Counted from the stretch's first letter, positions 8,376-18,337 are shown. The stretch: DNA of 51,863 bases from Vicinamibacterales bacterium (GCA_023717525.1 JAMQPK010000034.1:1-51863); one strand, 5' to 3'. Notes: generated by a model not told the origin, from the letters alone. Numbers and translations are program-made.

Positions 8376-10325
8376 CTACGGTGCTGCCACGATGACGAAC
8401 GGTCGCGACACTTTCCCGACGACCTGACTGCCGGAGGAGATGATCGCGCGGCCGAAGTATTTGCCCGGTGGCAACTCGCCCACCGGCACCACCGCCGACG
8501 CCTGACGGCCGGCGCCTTCGACCCGCGGCTCGACGACCCCTTCTTCTCGCAGGAGAGCCGGGCCCGATTCGTCTGCGGCCACTTCCATGACGACGCTGAC
8601 GGTATCGAGAAGTTCCTTCTTGTTCGAGTAGAACTCGGTGAAGATCGCGAGCTGGCCGCTGTCGACCCGCGCCGTCACCACGGGGCGAAGGGCGCTCGTC
8701 GATCCGGGCTGCACCCGTGCCAGCATGAGATCGCCCACGGCAACATTGTCGGTCGACATCTGGAACACGCGGACGTTGTGCTCGAGGCTCCCTCGATTGC
8801 CCGCTGCGTCGATCGCCGCAAATCGCAGGGTATAGGTGCCGGGCTCCATCGTCACTGCGGCGTCGTACTGCGCCGTGCGCGCCGAGCCAAGCGTGAAGAT
8901 CTTCCGTTCCCGCCCGTTTGTCACGGCGCGGCCCTGGCCGTCGAACACGACAAACCCCACCATCAGGTCTGCCGGGCCGGAAGCCGTTGGATCGATCTCG
9001 ACCGCCAGCAGCAGTTTCTCTTTGTAACTCTCCGGATCCTGAAATACGTAGGTTGCCAGCCGCATGGGGAGATCGGTTGCCGTCGCCGGCGACCGCAGCA
9101 GGCTGACGATTTGCTCTTCGCGCGGATGCCGATCGGACGAGCGCCCGGCGTACTGGAACTCGCGACGCGAGCGCACGGTGGCGCCTCTGCGTTTCACCTG
9201 CACGCGAATCTGATGGCTCTTTCCATCGCGGTCTTTCTGTGTCGGCTCGACACCCAGCAGGTAGTGTCCGGACATTTCCAGCAGCACGCGGTCCAGTGCG
9301 ATTTCGGTCGACGCCGGCGAATCGAACAACGCGCCGCGCGAGCGGGCGGCAAGCGACTCGAGCCCCTGTTGCCGCAGCTCGCGATCCTCACGTACCGTCG
9401 CCGATCTTCGCGCACTCGACGCGTCGCCCACGATGTCCGTAAGCAGAATGACGTTCAGATTCACGCGCGATTCGGCCGCGACAGCCGCGAGGGCTGCCGA
9501 CTTGCCTTGCGGATCGTCGAAAATGAAACCCTGAGAGATGAAGAGCATCGATTTAGTGCCCTCCACCTCTCTCAGGTTTCTCAGCAGTCCCCCGAGCGCG
9601 TAAAACGACTCGTTCGACCTCGTGCGGATTCGCTGCGCGATGCGCGACGCCTCGAGTTCGATGTCGCTTACGCAGGTCTGATCGGTCACCGATCCGCATT
9701 CGCGCTCGAGGAGGCGCCGTATCACGAGCTCGTCGCCACGGTTGACGACCGCGATGGCCTCCTGCTCGCCGATGTCGTAGCGCTCGAGATTACCGTCATC
9801 GATGCCACGCATCGCGGGCAGTGCTTCGTAGACCCGCTGGCGGTTGGCCGTGAAATCGATGGCGGGCCCCGGGGCCGGCAATCCTACGAGCGCGACGCGA
9901 TCGGCGGCCGGCAGCGCCTCCACGAACTTCTTCACCGACGACATGAGATCGCGCGCCCGGCCGGATGTGATGTTGTTCTGATCGACCGCAATGATGATGA
10001 GGCGGCCGCGCGGACGGTCGGTGTTCGACGCCACGTAGGGATCGGCTTTGTACGTCGCCGCAGCCGGATCGGACGAATCGTCGCGGACGAACAGCGAGCT
10101 CACAACCGTCCGCTGCTGACCATCGACCGTCACATTGAAATCGGGCACGCGGAGGTCGCCGATCGGCCGGCCGGTGTTGTCGACGACGTTCACGTCGACT
10201 TCGAGAAGATCAACACCGGATCGGAATACGGGGGTCTGCGGATCCTGCGGCGGATCCTGCGCGAAAGCCGTCGCGACCGGCGCGAGCAGCAGCGCGACGC
10301 TCAGCGAGAGAGAAAGTCTGCCCAT
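8376..10325 (-). CDS. Secreted VWFA-related domain protein, shorter paralogue
   Basis: The 649-residue product starts with a signal peptide (about 1-22) and the segment PVFRSGVDLLEVDVNVVD typical of the Acidobacteriota VWFA-related family. A von Willebrand A-like domain follows; the metal-site motif usually written DxSxS reads AVDQNNITSG, so the site is altered. A linker DRDGKSHQIRVQVKRRG and a C-terminal beta-sandwich region follow. No membrane anchor is seen. Functions of this family are unknown; extracytoplasmic adhesion or matrix roles are guesses. It overlaps the upstream paralogue by 25 bp. The two proteins share order and many motifs, including GLESLAARSRGALF here and GLDTFAARSRGTLF there, indicating a tandem duplication with later loss or gain of the C-terminal repeat part. 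Confidence 0.85.
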   Translation of the reverse strand: MGRLSLSLSVALLLAPVATAFAQDPPQDPQTPVFRSGVDLLEVDVNVVDNTGRPIGDLRVPDFNVTVDGQQRTVVSSLFVRDDSSDPAAATYKADPYVASNTDRPRGRLIIIAVDQNNITSGRARDLMSSVKKFVEALPAADRVALVGLPAPGPAIDFTANRQRVYEALPAMRGIDDGNLERYDIGEQEAIAVVNRGDELVIRRLLERECGSVTDQTCVSDIELEASRIAQRIRTRSNESFYALGGLLRNLREVEGTKSMLFISQGFIFDDPQGKSAALAAVAAESRVNLNVILLTDIVGDASSARRSATVREDRELRQQGLESLAARSRGALFDSPASTEIALDRVLLEMSGHYLLGVEPTQKDRDGKSHQIRVQVKRRGATVRSRREFQYAGRSSDRHPREEQIVSLLRSPATATDLPMRLATYVFQDPESYKEKLLLAVEIDPTASGPADLMVGFVVFDGQGRAVTNGRERKIFTLGSARTAQYDAAVTMEPGTYTLRFAAIDAAGNRGSLEHNVRVFQMSTDNVAVGDLMLARVQPGSTSALRPVVTARVDSGQLAIFTEFYSNKKELLDTVSVVMEVAADESGPALLREEGVVEPRVEGAGRQASAVVPVGELPPGKYFGRAIISSGSQVVGKVSRPFVIVAAP

Positions 10326-13093
10326 TTTTCTACCAGTGCCTGCATCGGTCCTTTCGCGGCGATGTACGCCTTGGCGTACTCGGCCGCCCGAGACTTGTCG
10401 TCCTCGGCGTTCACCAGCGTCTTACCCTCGACATGCATCTGGTAGAGCGCGTGCAGCGCGACCATCAACGCATCGATGTCGTTCGGGTTCCTCTGCAGGT
10501 ACGGCTTGATGGTCGGATACGACTGCTCGTGCAACCCTAGATAGGATTGGGCGATGGCCAGGTTCTTCCGGACAGCGTCGTTCTGCGGGTCCTTGTCGAG
10601 TGCCTCTTTCAACGGATCGATCGCCTGTGCGGGCTGCCCCATTCGGAGCCAGCCATCTGCCAGCACCACCTGCAGATTCGGCAACGCGAGTTGCGCCGCG
10701 CGCGCCCGCTCCCACGCCGCCACGGCTTCCTTGTCGCGCCCCGCCGCCGCAAAGCAGGCCCCGAGGTAGAACGAGGCAATGGACGAGTCGGCCGAGTTGC
10801 GCAGCGCGACTCCGAACTGCGTGCCGGCTGGATTCAACTGTCCCTTGGACAGGAACTCGAGGCCCCGCAACATCGAGCCTGCCGCCTGATCGCCTGCATC
10901 GAGCGCCATCAAGGCCGTGCCTTCGAACTGTCCTTTGCGCGCCTTGGCGAACGCGCCCTTCGCCGCCGGGTGCGTTTTCTCCATGGCGTCGAACACGGCC
11001 TTCAGCACGTCCGGCTTGAGCACATCGCTGGAATTGAAGGCGGCCGGTCGCGCGCCAATCAGAACCCCGGTGGGTGCCGCGGCCACTGATGGCGCAACCG
11101 CAGCTGCCGTAGGTGTCGGGGCGGCCTCCTTCGGAGCGGCAGTACGACTGCCCGGCAAGACCACGAAGGGGCGCGCCAGTTTTCCGACGGTTTTTCCACC
11201 AGACGAAATTATCGCGCGCGCGACATATGGTCCCGGCGGCAGGGCTCCGACGGGCACGATGGCCATTGCCTGTCGATACATGCGATCTTCCCGATCTCGC
11301 ACCTGTGCCGTGTCGCTCCGCAGAGTCGGCCCTTCAGCACTGTCCGCCACTTCGAACACGACTTTCGTGTCGTCCAGCGTGCCCGCCTTGTTCGTGTAGA
11401 GCTCCGTGTAGGTTGCCAGCTGGCCGTCCTGGACTTTCAGAGTGACCGTCGGACGAATATCGCCGGCTCTCATGCTGCGCACCTGGCTCAAGATCAGGTC
11501 GCCGAGCGCGATCTCCTGATCGTTCATTCCCCAGGCCTGCACGTCGCGTTCGACACTCCCGCTATTCCCCGCGAGATCGATCGCGGCGAGCCGCAGCCGG
11601 TATTTGCCAGGGTCCACCGGCACCGTCAGGTCGTACAAGATCGGCAGGTCGGTGTTCGGCGAGTAGATCTTCCGCTCCTGCCCGCTCACCACCAGCCGGC
11701 CGCCGTCGTTGAACAGTGCGAATCCCATGGCGATGTCGAGCGCGCCGTCGCCCGCAGCCGGATCGACCTCGGCGGCCATGACCAGCTTCACCTTGCCAGG
11801 ATCGGTGTCCTTGTACACATAGGTCGTCATCCGCATCGGCAGCTCGGTGTTGGCCGATGGCGATCGGAGCACCCGTGTCATCAACACGTCGCGCGACCAT
11901 GTGCCCGGCGTGCGCACTGCATACTGAAACTGCTGGCGCGCGCGAATGGTTGTCCCCTGCCGGCGGACCTGGACTCTGATCTGATGGGACTTGCCGTCAC
12001 GATCCTTCTCGGTGGGCTCGACGCCGAGCATGTAGTGCCCCGAGATCTCGCTTCTGAGCCGGTCGAAGACGTAGGCCGGATTCGCCATGACGCGAAACAA
12101 CGTGCCGCGCGACCGCGCCGCGAACGTATCCAGGCCGCGCTCGCGCAGATCGCGATCCTCATTACCTGTCTCTGACGGGCGCGCGGAGGACGCGAGACCT
12201 CGAGGGGTATCGAACATCAGAACATTCACGCTGACGCGGGCCTCTTCGGCGAGCTTCGCCAGCACGGTCGCCTCTGAACCCGCGCCCTCGAGCATCAGCC
12301 CCTGGGACATGACGATCAGCGATTTCTGGCCTTCAACATCGGCGAGATTCCTGAGCAGCGCCGCAAGGCCGGAGACCGACTCCGCCGTCTCCTGCCGGAT
12401 GTGCTGCGCGATCGTCATCGCTTCCTGCTCGACGTCTCTGTCGCAATTGGAAAGGTTCGCAGGATCCATATCGCCGCACGTGCGGTACAGCAGCCGCTGT
12501 ATGGTGATCATGTTGCTTTTGTCGTCCATCACGATCGCTTCGTAGTCGCTGATGTTGAACCTCGATTGCAGCCTGTCCTCGGTACCGGTCAAGCGCGGCA
12601 GCGCATCGAGCACGAGCTTGTGATTGGTCGTGAAATCGACGACCGGACCAGGCGGAGGAATCGTGACGAGGCCAAGCCTGTCGTCCGGCGACAGCTGAGT
12701 GATGAACCCGCGAATGGCCGCAAGGGCGCCGCGGATGGTTTGTGTGTCCGTGTTGTTGCGATCGAGCGCCAGCATGATCAGGCGGCCTGGCCGGCGATCG
12801 GTGTTGTTGGACACGAAAGGATCAATCGTCGGCACGGATGCCGCGCGCGGCCCTGGGTCATCCGCGATGTACTCGGCAGACACGACGCGGCGCGGCTGGC
12901 CGTCGACCGTAACAGTGAACTCGGGCGCCCGGAGATCGGTGATCGGGACCCCATCGCGGTTCACGACCGAGACGTCGACCTCGAGCACCTCGACGCCCGA
13001 TCGAAAGACGGGTGGCTGATCGGTCTGCGCGGCCAGGTACGGTCCGAGCAAGGCCGCAGCCAGCACGACGACGAAGGCGGCGGTAGCGCGCAT
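10301..13093 (-). CDS. Secreted VWFA-related domain protein with C-terminal TPR region
   Basis: A clear AAGGAG site precedes the ATG at 13093. The 930-residue product has a signal peptide (about 1-22), the PVFRSGVEVLEVDVSVV opening, a VWFA-like domain with altered metal site (ALDRNNTD), the ATIRARQQF linker region, and a beta-sandwich region matching the next paralogue. After a Pro/Ala/Thr-rich linker (about 655-690) it adds a helical region of about 240 residues with tetratricopeptide-like motifs, for example ASFYLGACFAAAGRDKEAVAAWERA and RKNLAIAQSYLGLHEQS parts. TPRs mediate protein contacts. It is the first gene of the pair and diverges from pepT. Confidence 0.85.
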   Translation of the reverse strand: MRATAAFVVVLAAALLGPYLAAQTDQPPVFRSGVEVLEVDVSVVNRDGVPITDLRAPEFTVTVDGQPRRVVSAEYIADDPGPRAASVPTIDPFVSNNTDRRPGRLIMLALDRNNTDTQTIRGALAAIRGFITQLSPDDRLGLVTIPPPGPVVDFTTNHKLVLDALPRLTGTEDRLQSRFNISDYEAIVMDDKSNMITIQRLLYRTCGDMDPANLSNCDRDVEQEAMTIAQHIRQETAESVSGLAALLRNLADVEGQKSLIVMSQGLMLEGAGSEATVLAKLAEEARVSVNVLMFDTPRGLASSARPSETGNEDRDLRERGLDTFAARSRGTLFRVMANPAYVFDRLRSEISGHYMLGVEPTEKDRDGKSHQIRVQVRRQGTTIRARQQFQYAVRTPGTWSRDVLMTRVLRSPSANTELPMRMTTYVYKDTDPGKVKLVMAAEVDPAAGDGALDIAMGFALFNDGGRLVVSGQERKIYSPNTDLPILYDLTVPVDPGKYRLRLAAIDLAGNSGSVERDVQAWGMNDQEIALGDLILSQVRSMRAGDIRPTVTLKVQDGQLATYTELYTNKAGTLDDTKVVFEVADSAEGPTLRSDTAQVRDREDRMYRQAMAIVPVGALPPGPYVARAIISSGGKTVGKLARPFVVLPGSRTAAPKEAAPTPTAAAVAPSVAAAPTGVLIGARPAAFNSSDVLKPDVLKAVFDAMEKTHPAAKGAFAKARKGQFEGTALMALDAGDQAAGSMLRGLEFLSKGQLNPAGTQFGVALRNSADSSIASFYLGACFAAAGRDKEAVAAWERARAAQLALPNLQVVLADGWLRMGQPAQAIDPLKEALDKDPQNDAVRKNLAIAQSYLGLHEQSYPTIKPYLQRNPNDIDALMVALHALYQMHVEGKTLVNAEDDKSRAAEYAKAYIAAKGPMQALVEKWADFLSR

Positions 13094-13143
13094 ATGGCGA
13101 TCTCCTTCCGGAAGATCGCATTGTAATGCAGTACCATTTCCGC

Positions 13144-14388
13144 ATGACGCCGCCGTTTCAGAGCAGTGCTGCCGCCCGTTTTCTCCGGTATGTCACGTAC
13201 GACACGCAATCTGATGAGTCATCCCAGAGCTACCCCAGCACATCCAAACAATTGGTGCTGCTGAAGCAGCTCACCCAGGAGCTCAAGGATCTCGGCATCG
13301 CGAGCGCCACCATTGACGAGTACGGGTACGTGATGGCGACCATCCCCGCCACACCAGGCAAAGAGGAAGTCCCCGCCATCGGATTCATCGCACACGTTGA
13401 CACGTCGCCGGAAGTGAGCGGGGCGAACGTGAAGCCCATCGTGCACACCCGCTACGACGGGCGCGATTTGGTGTTGCCGGACGACCCATCAGTCGTCCTC
13501 CGGCAGGCCGATAATCCGGACCTTGCCGAACAGCACGGTCACGACATCATTACGGCGTCCGGCACCACTCTGCTGGGATCGGACGACAAGTCGGGCGTCG
13601 CCGAGATCATGGCGGCCGCTGAGCACCTGATGGCGCATACGGACGTGCCGCACGGGCCAATCAAGATCGGTTTCACGCCGGACGAAGAGGTGGGACGAGG
13701 CACGCAATACTTTGACGTGCGTCGTTTTGGGGCGGTGTTCGCCTATACGCTCGACGGCTCGAAGGTCGGCGACGTCGAGATCGAGAATTTCTCGGCCGAC
13801 GCCATGACCATCATCTTCCAGGGGTTCAATGCCCATCCCGGCTACGCAAAGGGCCGGATGGTGAGCGCATTGAAACTGGCAGCGGAATTCGTCCACCGCC
13901 TGCCGCGGCATGGGCTGTCCCCCGAGACGACCGACGGATACGAAGGATACGTTCACCCGCACACGCTGCAGGGAGCGGTCGAACGAGCGACTGTGAAGAT
14001 CCTCCTGCGCGACTTCAACGTTGATGGGCTCGACGACAAGGCGAAAATGCTGACGGAACTCGCGAATGAAATCGCGCGTCCGTATCCGGCGGCATCAGTC
14101 GAGGTTCAGCGCGTGGAGTCGTACCGGAACATGAAGGAAGTGCTCGATCGACATCCAGAGGTCATCGCGCACGCGAAGACCGCGATCGAGCGCGCCGGCC
14201 TCACGCCGCGCTTCCGGCAGATCCGCGGCGGGACCGACGGGTCGCGCCTCTCGTTCATGGGGCTGCCGACGCCGAATCTCTTCGCGGGCGAACACAACCT
14301 CCACTCGCGCCTCGAGTGGACATCGGTCCAGGACATGGACAAAGCCGTTCAGGTTATCGTCGAGATCTGTAGAAGCTGGGCAGGCTGA
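13144..14388 (+). CDS. pepT: Peptidase T (tripeptide aminopeptidase)
   Basis: The M20-family zinc ligands are in the expected order: AHVDTSPE, GSDDKSGVAEIM, the TPDEEVGRG glutamates, YTLDGSKVG and the C-terminal GEHNLHSR histidine. The RGGTDGSRLSFMGLP segment is close to that of E. coli PepT. The enzyme removes N-terminal residues from tripeptides in the cytoplasm. An in-frame ATG at 13126 would add six residues; I chose 13144 because the resulting N-terminus aligns with known PepT proteins. Neither start has a clear Shine-Dalgarno sequence. The stop is 2 bp from the end of the convergent MBL gene. Confidence 0.93.
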   Translation: MTPPFQSSAAARFLRYVTYDTQSDESSQSYPSTSKQLVLLKQLTQELKDLGIASATIDEYGYVMATIPATPGKEEVPAIGFIAHVDTSPEVSGANVKPIVHTRYDGRDLVLPDDPSVVLRQADNPDLAEQHGHDIITASGTTLLGSDDKSGVAEIMAAAEHLMAHTDVPHGPIKIGFTPDEEVGRGTQYFDVRRFGAVFAYTLDGSKVGDVEIENFSADAMTIIFQGFNAHPGYAKGRMVSALKLAAEFVHRLPRHGLSPETTDGYEGYVHPHTLQGAVERATVKILLRDFNVDGLDDKAKMLTELANEIARPYPAASVEVQRVESYRNMKEVLDRHPEVIAHAKTAIERAGLTPRFRQIRGGTDGSRLSFMGLPTPNLFAGEHNLHSRLEWTSVQDMDKAVQVIVEICRSWAG

Positions 14389-14390
14389 CG

Positions 14391-15482
14391 TTACGGGCGC
14401 GCCTTCAGTTCGTCGTACACCGCCGCCACGTTCATGCGGATGCGGGCCGAGCCGCCGGGCAGGTTCTCGTATGCCGGCACGCGCACTTCATCCATCGACT
14501 GCTCGCGGGTCCTGCCGGCGGCGATCGACTTCCCCACTGACGCCTGCAGGTTTGTGAAGTAGGTCCGCAGTCGGCGCACATCCGCGGCTTTCGCAATCGC
14601 GCCATGCCCCGGCACCATCGTCGCGTTCTCGCCGACCAGCTGAATGCCCTTGTCGATGAACTGCAACCACTCGAGGCTGCTGCCATTTGAGCCCGCGTCA
14701 ATCACCGGAACCCAGTTGTTGGCGAACGCGTCGCCCCAGTGCGCAATGTTGGCGTTCTTGAAATAGATCAGCGAGTCGCCGTCGGTGTGAGCCCGTGCGG
14801 GGTGATAGACGTGAATTTCCTCCCCGCCCAGGTGGAACATGAGCTCGCCATCGTAGCTCACGGTGGGCCCGACTTTCTCCGGGTCGAACGACTGGGCCAT
14901 CTGCAGATTGTTCTGCGCGCTGGCGAGTTGTTCCTGCGCGTCGGCCAGCCGTACCGTGTTGCCGCTCGCCTTGGCGGCGGCAAGCTCCTGCTCGGCCTTG
15001 GCAACCGCACCAGGCGCACTCTTCACGGCGCTTTGATAGCCGCCGACCAGTCTCGCCCTGACGTTCTTCTGCGCAAAGATCGTCGCGAACTTCGCAAACA
15101 CCGGGTTGCCGCCCGTGTGGTCGCCATGATGGTGCGTGTCGATGACGTACTTGATGGGCTGATTCGTCAGCTTCTTGATCTCGGCCACGACTCCTTCAGC
15201 CATCGCCACGGTCTGCCCGTTCCGCCGCTGGCGATAGTAGTTGGTGTCGACGACCAGCACGCCTTCATCGGTCACGAACACACCGACGTTGCCGCCGATA
15301 TTGCTCATGTCGGGCCCGGAGGGCGCAATGATGAACAACTTGTCGGTCAGCTTGTGAACGGTGAACAGGTTGGGCGGCATTGGGGCGCGCAACGGCTGCT
15401 GCGCCGCACTCTTCTGATGTAGAAGACCGGCGAGCGCCGCCAGCATGCCGACGACCCACACGACGCGAAGACTGTTGCGCAT
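14391..15482 (-). CDS. Secreted metallo-beta-lactamase-fold hydrolase with coiled-coil insert
   Basis: From the ATG at 15482 the product has 363 residues. A signal peptide spans about 1-27. The MBL metal motif HHHGDH is at 117-122, with AHTDGD (231-236) and a PGHG motif (MVPGHGAIA) further on, giving a complete two-zinc site. Between residues about 148 and 200 there is an Ala/Gln/Glu-rich helical stretch predicted as a coiled coil, inserted between the metal motif and the next core strand. Known relatives include B1/B3-like lactamases and quinoprotein-relay hydrolases; substrate is unknown. It begins 10 bp after the pentahaem cytochrome, so it is probably the last gene of the 18241-14391 operon. 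Confidence 0.8.
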   Translation of the reverse strand: MRNSLRVVWVVGMLAALAGLLHQKSAAQQPLRAPMPPNLFTVHKLTDKLFIIAPSGPDMSNIGGNVGVFVTDEGVLVVDTNYYRQRRNGQTVAMAEGVVAEIKKLTNQPIKYVIDTHHHGDHTGGNPVFAKFATIFAQKNVRARLVGGYQSAVKSAPGAVAKAEQELAAAKASGNTVRLADAQEQLASAQNNLQMAQSFDPEKVGPTVSYDGELMFHLGGEEIHVYHPARAHTDGDSLIYFKNANIAHWGDAFANNWVPVIDAGSNGSSLEWLQFIDKGIQLVGENATMVPGHGAIAKAADVRRLRTYFTNLQASVGKSIAAGRTREQSMDEVRVPAYENLPGGSARIRMNVAAVYDELKARP

Positions 15483-15492
15483 GGGCGCAATC

Positions 15493-17145
15493 TTACCGTG
15501 AAGTTGTGGAAGCTTTGACGAGAACCTGTGACGAGCCGGATGACATCGCGTCGTAGTAGCCGACGAAGCGTTTGGTCTCCTTCGAGTCATAGGAGCGCAG
15601 GTTCTCCGCCCACCGGAAGGCGATGACCTGAAACCGCAGCTCGACATCGACCTCGTAAGGCCCGCTGCCCGCGACGTCAACCGAATAGCGGACCCGGTCT
15701 TCTCCTGCGCGGAAGTCCGGATCCGTCAACGCATCGCCCACAACCGCGATCCTTGGTTCCGCCGTCGCTTTGTCGAAGCCCTTCGGGAGCAGCCGGTTGT
15801 CTTTCAGGTACCCGACACCCTTCAAGAGACCGGTCGTCGGCGCTCCCCCTGCGTCGCGCATGACCGATTCGTAAATCTGCACCTGGTCCGGCTGACGGAT
15901 CTCCCGGTAGTGCGGCTCGAACCTCGCCGCATCGGCGTCGTTGTCGTTGCCCTGGATCGAACCGCTTGGGGTAATAGCACCGGACTCGAAGACCGTCCTG
16001 CCGTCGCGATCGCGCACGGCCGTATGCAGCCAGACACGACGCGACGGATAGGCCGTCGGCAGCTTGTGCCCAGTCACGTTCTGCACCGCCACGTCGAAGT
16101 TCAGCCGGCCGCCCGCCAGCCCAACCTGCTCGATCGCCACCTTCGCCGTCGCCGTCTGCAGGTTCCCAATCGTCCGCCGGACGCTCGCGTCCATCTCGTG
16201 TGAAGGCGCCAGCACACCCAGCTCCTGCCGATACTTGTTCAACATGCCGAGCATGAAAAAGTTACCGCCCACGAACGTATGCCGCGCGAGGCCTTTTCGT
16301 GGGACGCCCAGCACCGACGCAATGGGCATCTCCTCCTCGACGGCCGGCATGTGACACGACTGGCAGCTCTTCTCTTCCGTCAGGTAATCACTGTGCTTCC
16401 ACTCGAGGAACATCACCTGCTCGGGCAACTCGCCGATCACTTCACCCTTTGGACCGAGCGCTTTCGTAATGAGCGTGTGACACGTGGCACACAACTCTGA
16501 CTGCTTGACGTGCGCAGCTTCGGTGGGCTGAAAATCGTTCGTCGATCGCATGACCGTCGACAGCCCTTTCTCGATCTTGAAGGGGCCGAACACCGGCCGC
16601 TCGACGGCCTTTCCTCGTACCGGTTTCTCAGGCGGACTGACGACATAGCCGCCAGTGAAGCTGGCCTCGGTACCGAGATTCTTGTCTGTGATCTGATGGC
16701 AAAGCGCGCACGACACCCCGTCGTGAGCCAGCCTGTCGGCGTGGACTCCTGCGAACGGATCGTTGTGGGGCGGCAGATGCTGGAATACTCCACCTTCCTT
16801 CCCATCGGCGCGGGCTTCGGTGCGCGCCATCGGCATGTGGCAGGACGCGCACTCGTCTTCGATGGCGCGAGCGGCTTCGGGATGGTCGATGGTCTCGCGA
16901 CGAACACCAGCCTGCCAGTACGGATCGCGTGCCGAATTCGCCATCATCGATGCGCGCCAGCTCGCGCCGATCGAGACGTCCTCGCCGGACGCGGTCGTCA
17001 GACCGTTATGACACGCCATGCACTGATCAGAGGTGCGGAACATTTCTCGATGCGGCTCCACTGCCGCAGGCAGCGCGGCAATGGCACCGGCACCGATCAG
17101 CAGGAAGGCGATCAGATGTCTACCAGCCACTGAGCAGACCCCCAT
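15493..17145 (-). CDS. Exported pentahaem cytochrome c
   Basis: The 550-residue protein has an N-terminal hydrophobic signal (about 9-28) and five CxxCH haem sites at 42-46, 99-103, 146-150, 219-223 and 261-265. The spacing and the PEEC-type ECASCHMP and SCQSCHMP contexts resemble cytochrome c554/multihaem electron carriers. The remaining 280 residues are beta-rich and lack haem sites. It overlaps the 3' end of the cytochrome-barrel gene by 26 bp and is followed 10 bp later by the MBL gene. A role in periplasmic electron transfer is likely; partners and direction of flow are unknown. Confidence 0.88.
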   Translation of the reverse strand: MGVCSVAGRHLIAFLLIGAGAIAALPAAVEPHREMFRTSDQCMACHNGLTTASGEDVSIGASWRASMMANSARDPYWQAGVRRETIDHPEAARAIEDECASCHMPMARTEARADGKEGGVFQHLPPHNDPFAGVHADRLAHDGVSCALCHQITDKNLGTEASFTGGYVVSPPEKPVRGKAVERPVFGPFKIEKGLSTVMRSTNDFQPTEAAHVKQSELCATCHTLITKALGPKGEVIGELPEQVMFLEWKHSDYLTEEKSCQSCHMPAVEEEMPIASVLGVPRKGLARHTFVGGNFFMLGMLNKYRQELGVLAPSHEMDASVRRTIGNLQTATAKVAIEQVGLAGGRLNFDVAVQNVTGHKLPTAYPSRRVWLHTAVRDRDGRTVFESGAITPSGSIQGNDNDADAARFEPHYREIRQPDQVQIYESVMRDAGGAPTTGLLKGVGYLKDNRLLPKGFDKATAEPRIAVVGDALTDPDFRAGEDRVRYSVDVAGSGPYEVDVELRFQVIAFRWAENLRSYDSKETKRFVGYYDAMSSGSSQVLVKASTTSR

Positions 17146-18241
17146 CGAACCAGTCCCAGAGGAGATAAATGAGTACGCTTGTACCGCGGTCCGCTCGATC
17201 GTTCAGCGGTACGCGAACGCCCGCGCTCACCAGGACGTGCTGGCGAGTACTGAGACTGACCTGCATCTGCGGCAGCACATCCCATTCGGACGCTGCGCCC
17301 GACACGATCTCGCGGGCGCCCAGCACTTCCACCATCGGCGTCCAGGCACGGCCGAACCGGTGCTCCAGGAAGCTTGTGCCGACGGCGGCCCGCCAGAACG
17401 CCTCTTTGGGAGCTTTCTCCGTATCGGATGGCACTTCGAAACCGGTGTGCACATGCAAAAAGCCGTTCGCCCCGATCATCTGGCTTACGGTGCCGAACGC
17501 CTCGAGCACCGTCACGCCACCGCCTAGCCCCTTCGACTCGCTTCCCGTCGGAAACTTGATCTCACCGCCGGCCGAGACGATCGATCCGCTCGCGAGACTG
17601 TCGAAGAGCACGTGCTTGTAAGCCGCGGCGATATCGCCAACCCCGGCCCCCCACGTGCCGCCGTCGCCTTGTTGAAAGTTGAGCGGCACGTTGATCTCGT
17701 ACTGCCCGCGCCTCCCGACCCGATGCTCGTAGAGAAATTCGTTACTGACGCTCTTCTCGTGGCTCGGCGCAATCGTCGTCGTCAACACCGCTTCGTTTTC
17801 CGGAAATGCTTTCTCCGTGACGAACGCGCGCGGCAGGTTCAAGTCCCCGCGCGGCCAACCTCGCTCGGCGCACAGCGTCCGAAGGTGACCGATGATCTTG
17901 CCGATCTCCGCGTCGGTCAGCTCGTCGGCAAACGACGGCATGATCCGGTCAAAACTTCGGGCCCGGCCTCCCAGGTGGATGATCGAGTCCCAGTCGAGGT
18001 CGGCCTCGGGCGTCGTCAGGTGGCAGTCGGTGAAATCTGGCGGCTCGGTTTCGAATCCGCGAACCTCCGGTGGTTGCCCTTTGCCATCGGCGCCGTGGCA
18101 GGCCACACATGCTTTCTTGAACAGCTGCTCGCCGGTCATGCCCGCGCGATCGCCTGACTGCGCGCAGAGCACAGGGGGATGCGCCGCCACCAGAGCGAGA
18201 CTTACGAGTAAGGAGGCCCTCGTTGATCGGGACACGGCCAT
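17120..18241 (-). CDS. Cytochrome c fused to an outer-membrane beta-barrel domain
   Basis: I chose the ATG at 18241 because it gives a signal peptide (about 1-27); the frame is open further upstream without support. A mono-haem cytochrome domain follows, with CVACH at 45-49 and a candidate axial Met at 101 (MPSF). From about residue 150 to the C-terminus (373, ending in Trp) the sequence is amphipathic beta strands rich in Gly and aromatic residues, resembling the transporter/phenol-MetA-type outer-membrane barrels. A cytochrome and barrel in one chain next to a pentahaem cytochrome suggests an electron conduit or haem-linked porin. This is inferred. Confidence 0.75.
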   Translation of the reverse strand: MAVSRSTRASLLVSLALVAAHPPVLCAQSGDRAGMTGEQLFKKACVACHGADGKGQPPEVRGFETEPPDFTDCHLTTPEADLDWDSIIHLGGRARSFDRIMPSFADELTDAEIGKIIGHLRTLCAERGWPRGDLNLPRAFVTEKAFPENEAVLTTTIAPSHEKSVSNEFLYEHRVGRRGQYEINVPLNFQQGDGGTWGAGVGDIAAAYKHVLFDSLASGSIVSAGGEIKFPTGSESKGLGGGVTVLEAFGTVSQMIGANGFLHVHTGFEVPSDTEKAPKEAFWRAAVGTSFLEHRFGRAWTPMVEVLGAREIVSGAASEWDVLPQMQVSLSTRQHVLVSAGVRVPLNDRADRGTSVLIYLLWDWFDGGLLSGW

Positions 18242-18337
18242 GTTCAAGTGCGCGCAAAGTAACACAATCGATTTGCCAGTCAGAAACTTGAGAATAAGTC
18301 TCAGTCCCGTCCGGTGCAGTATGCTGGTGTCATCCAC

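Noticed and set aside
8778-10445. 555-codon open frame on the + strand opposite the VWFA gene
   Set aside because: It is a high-GC antisense shadow: its protein has no family motifs, is Arg/His-rich, and the opposite strand carries a complete signal peptide and family domains.
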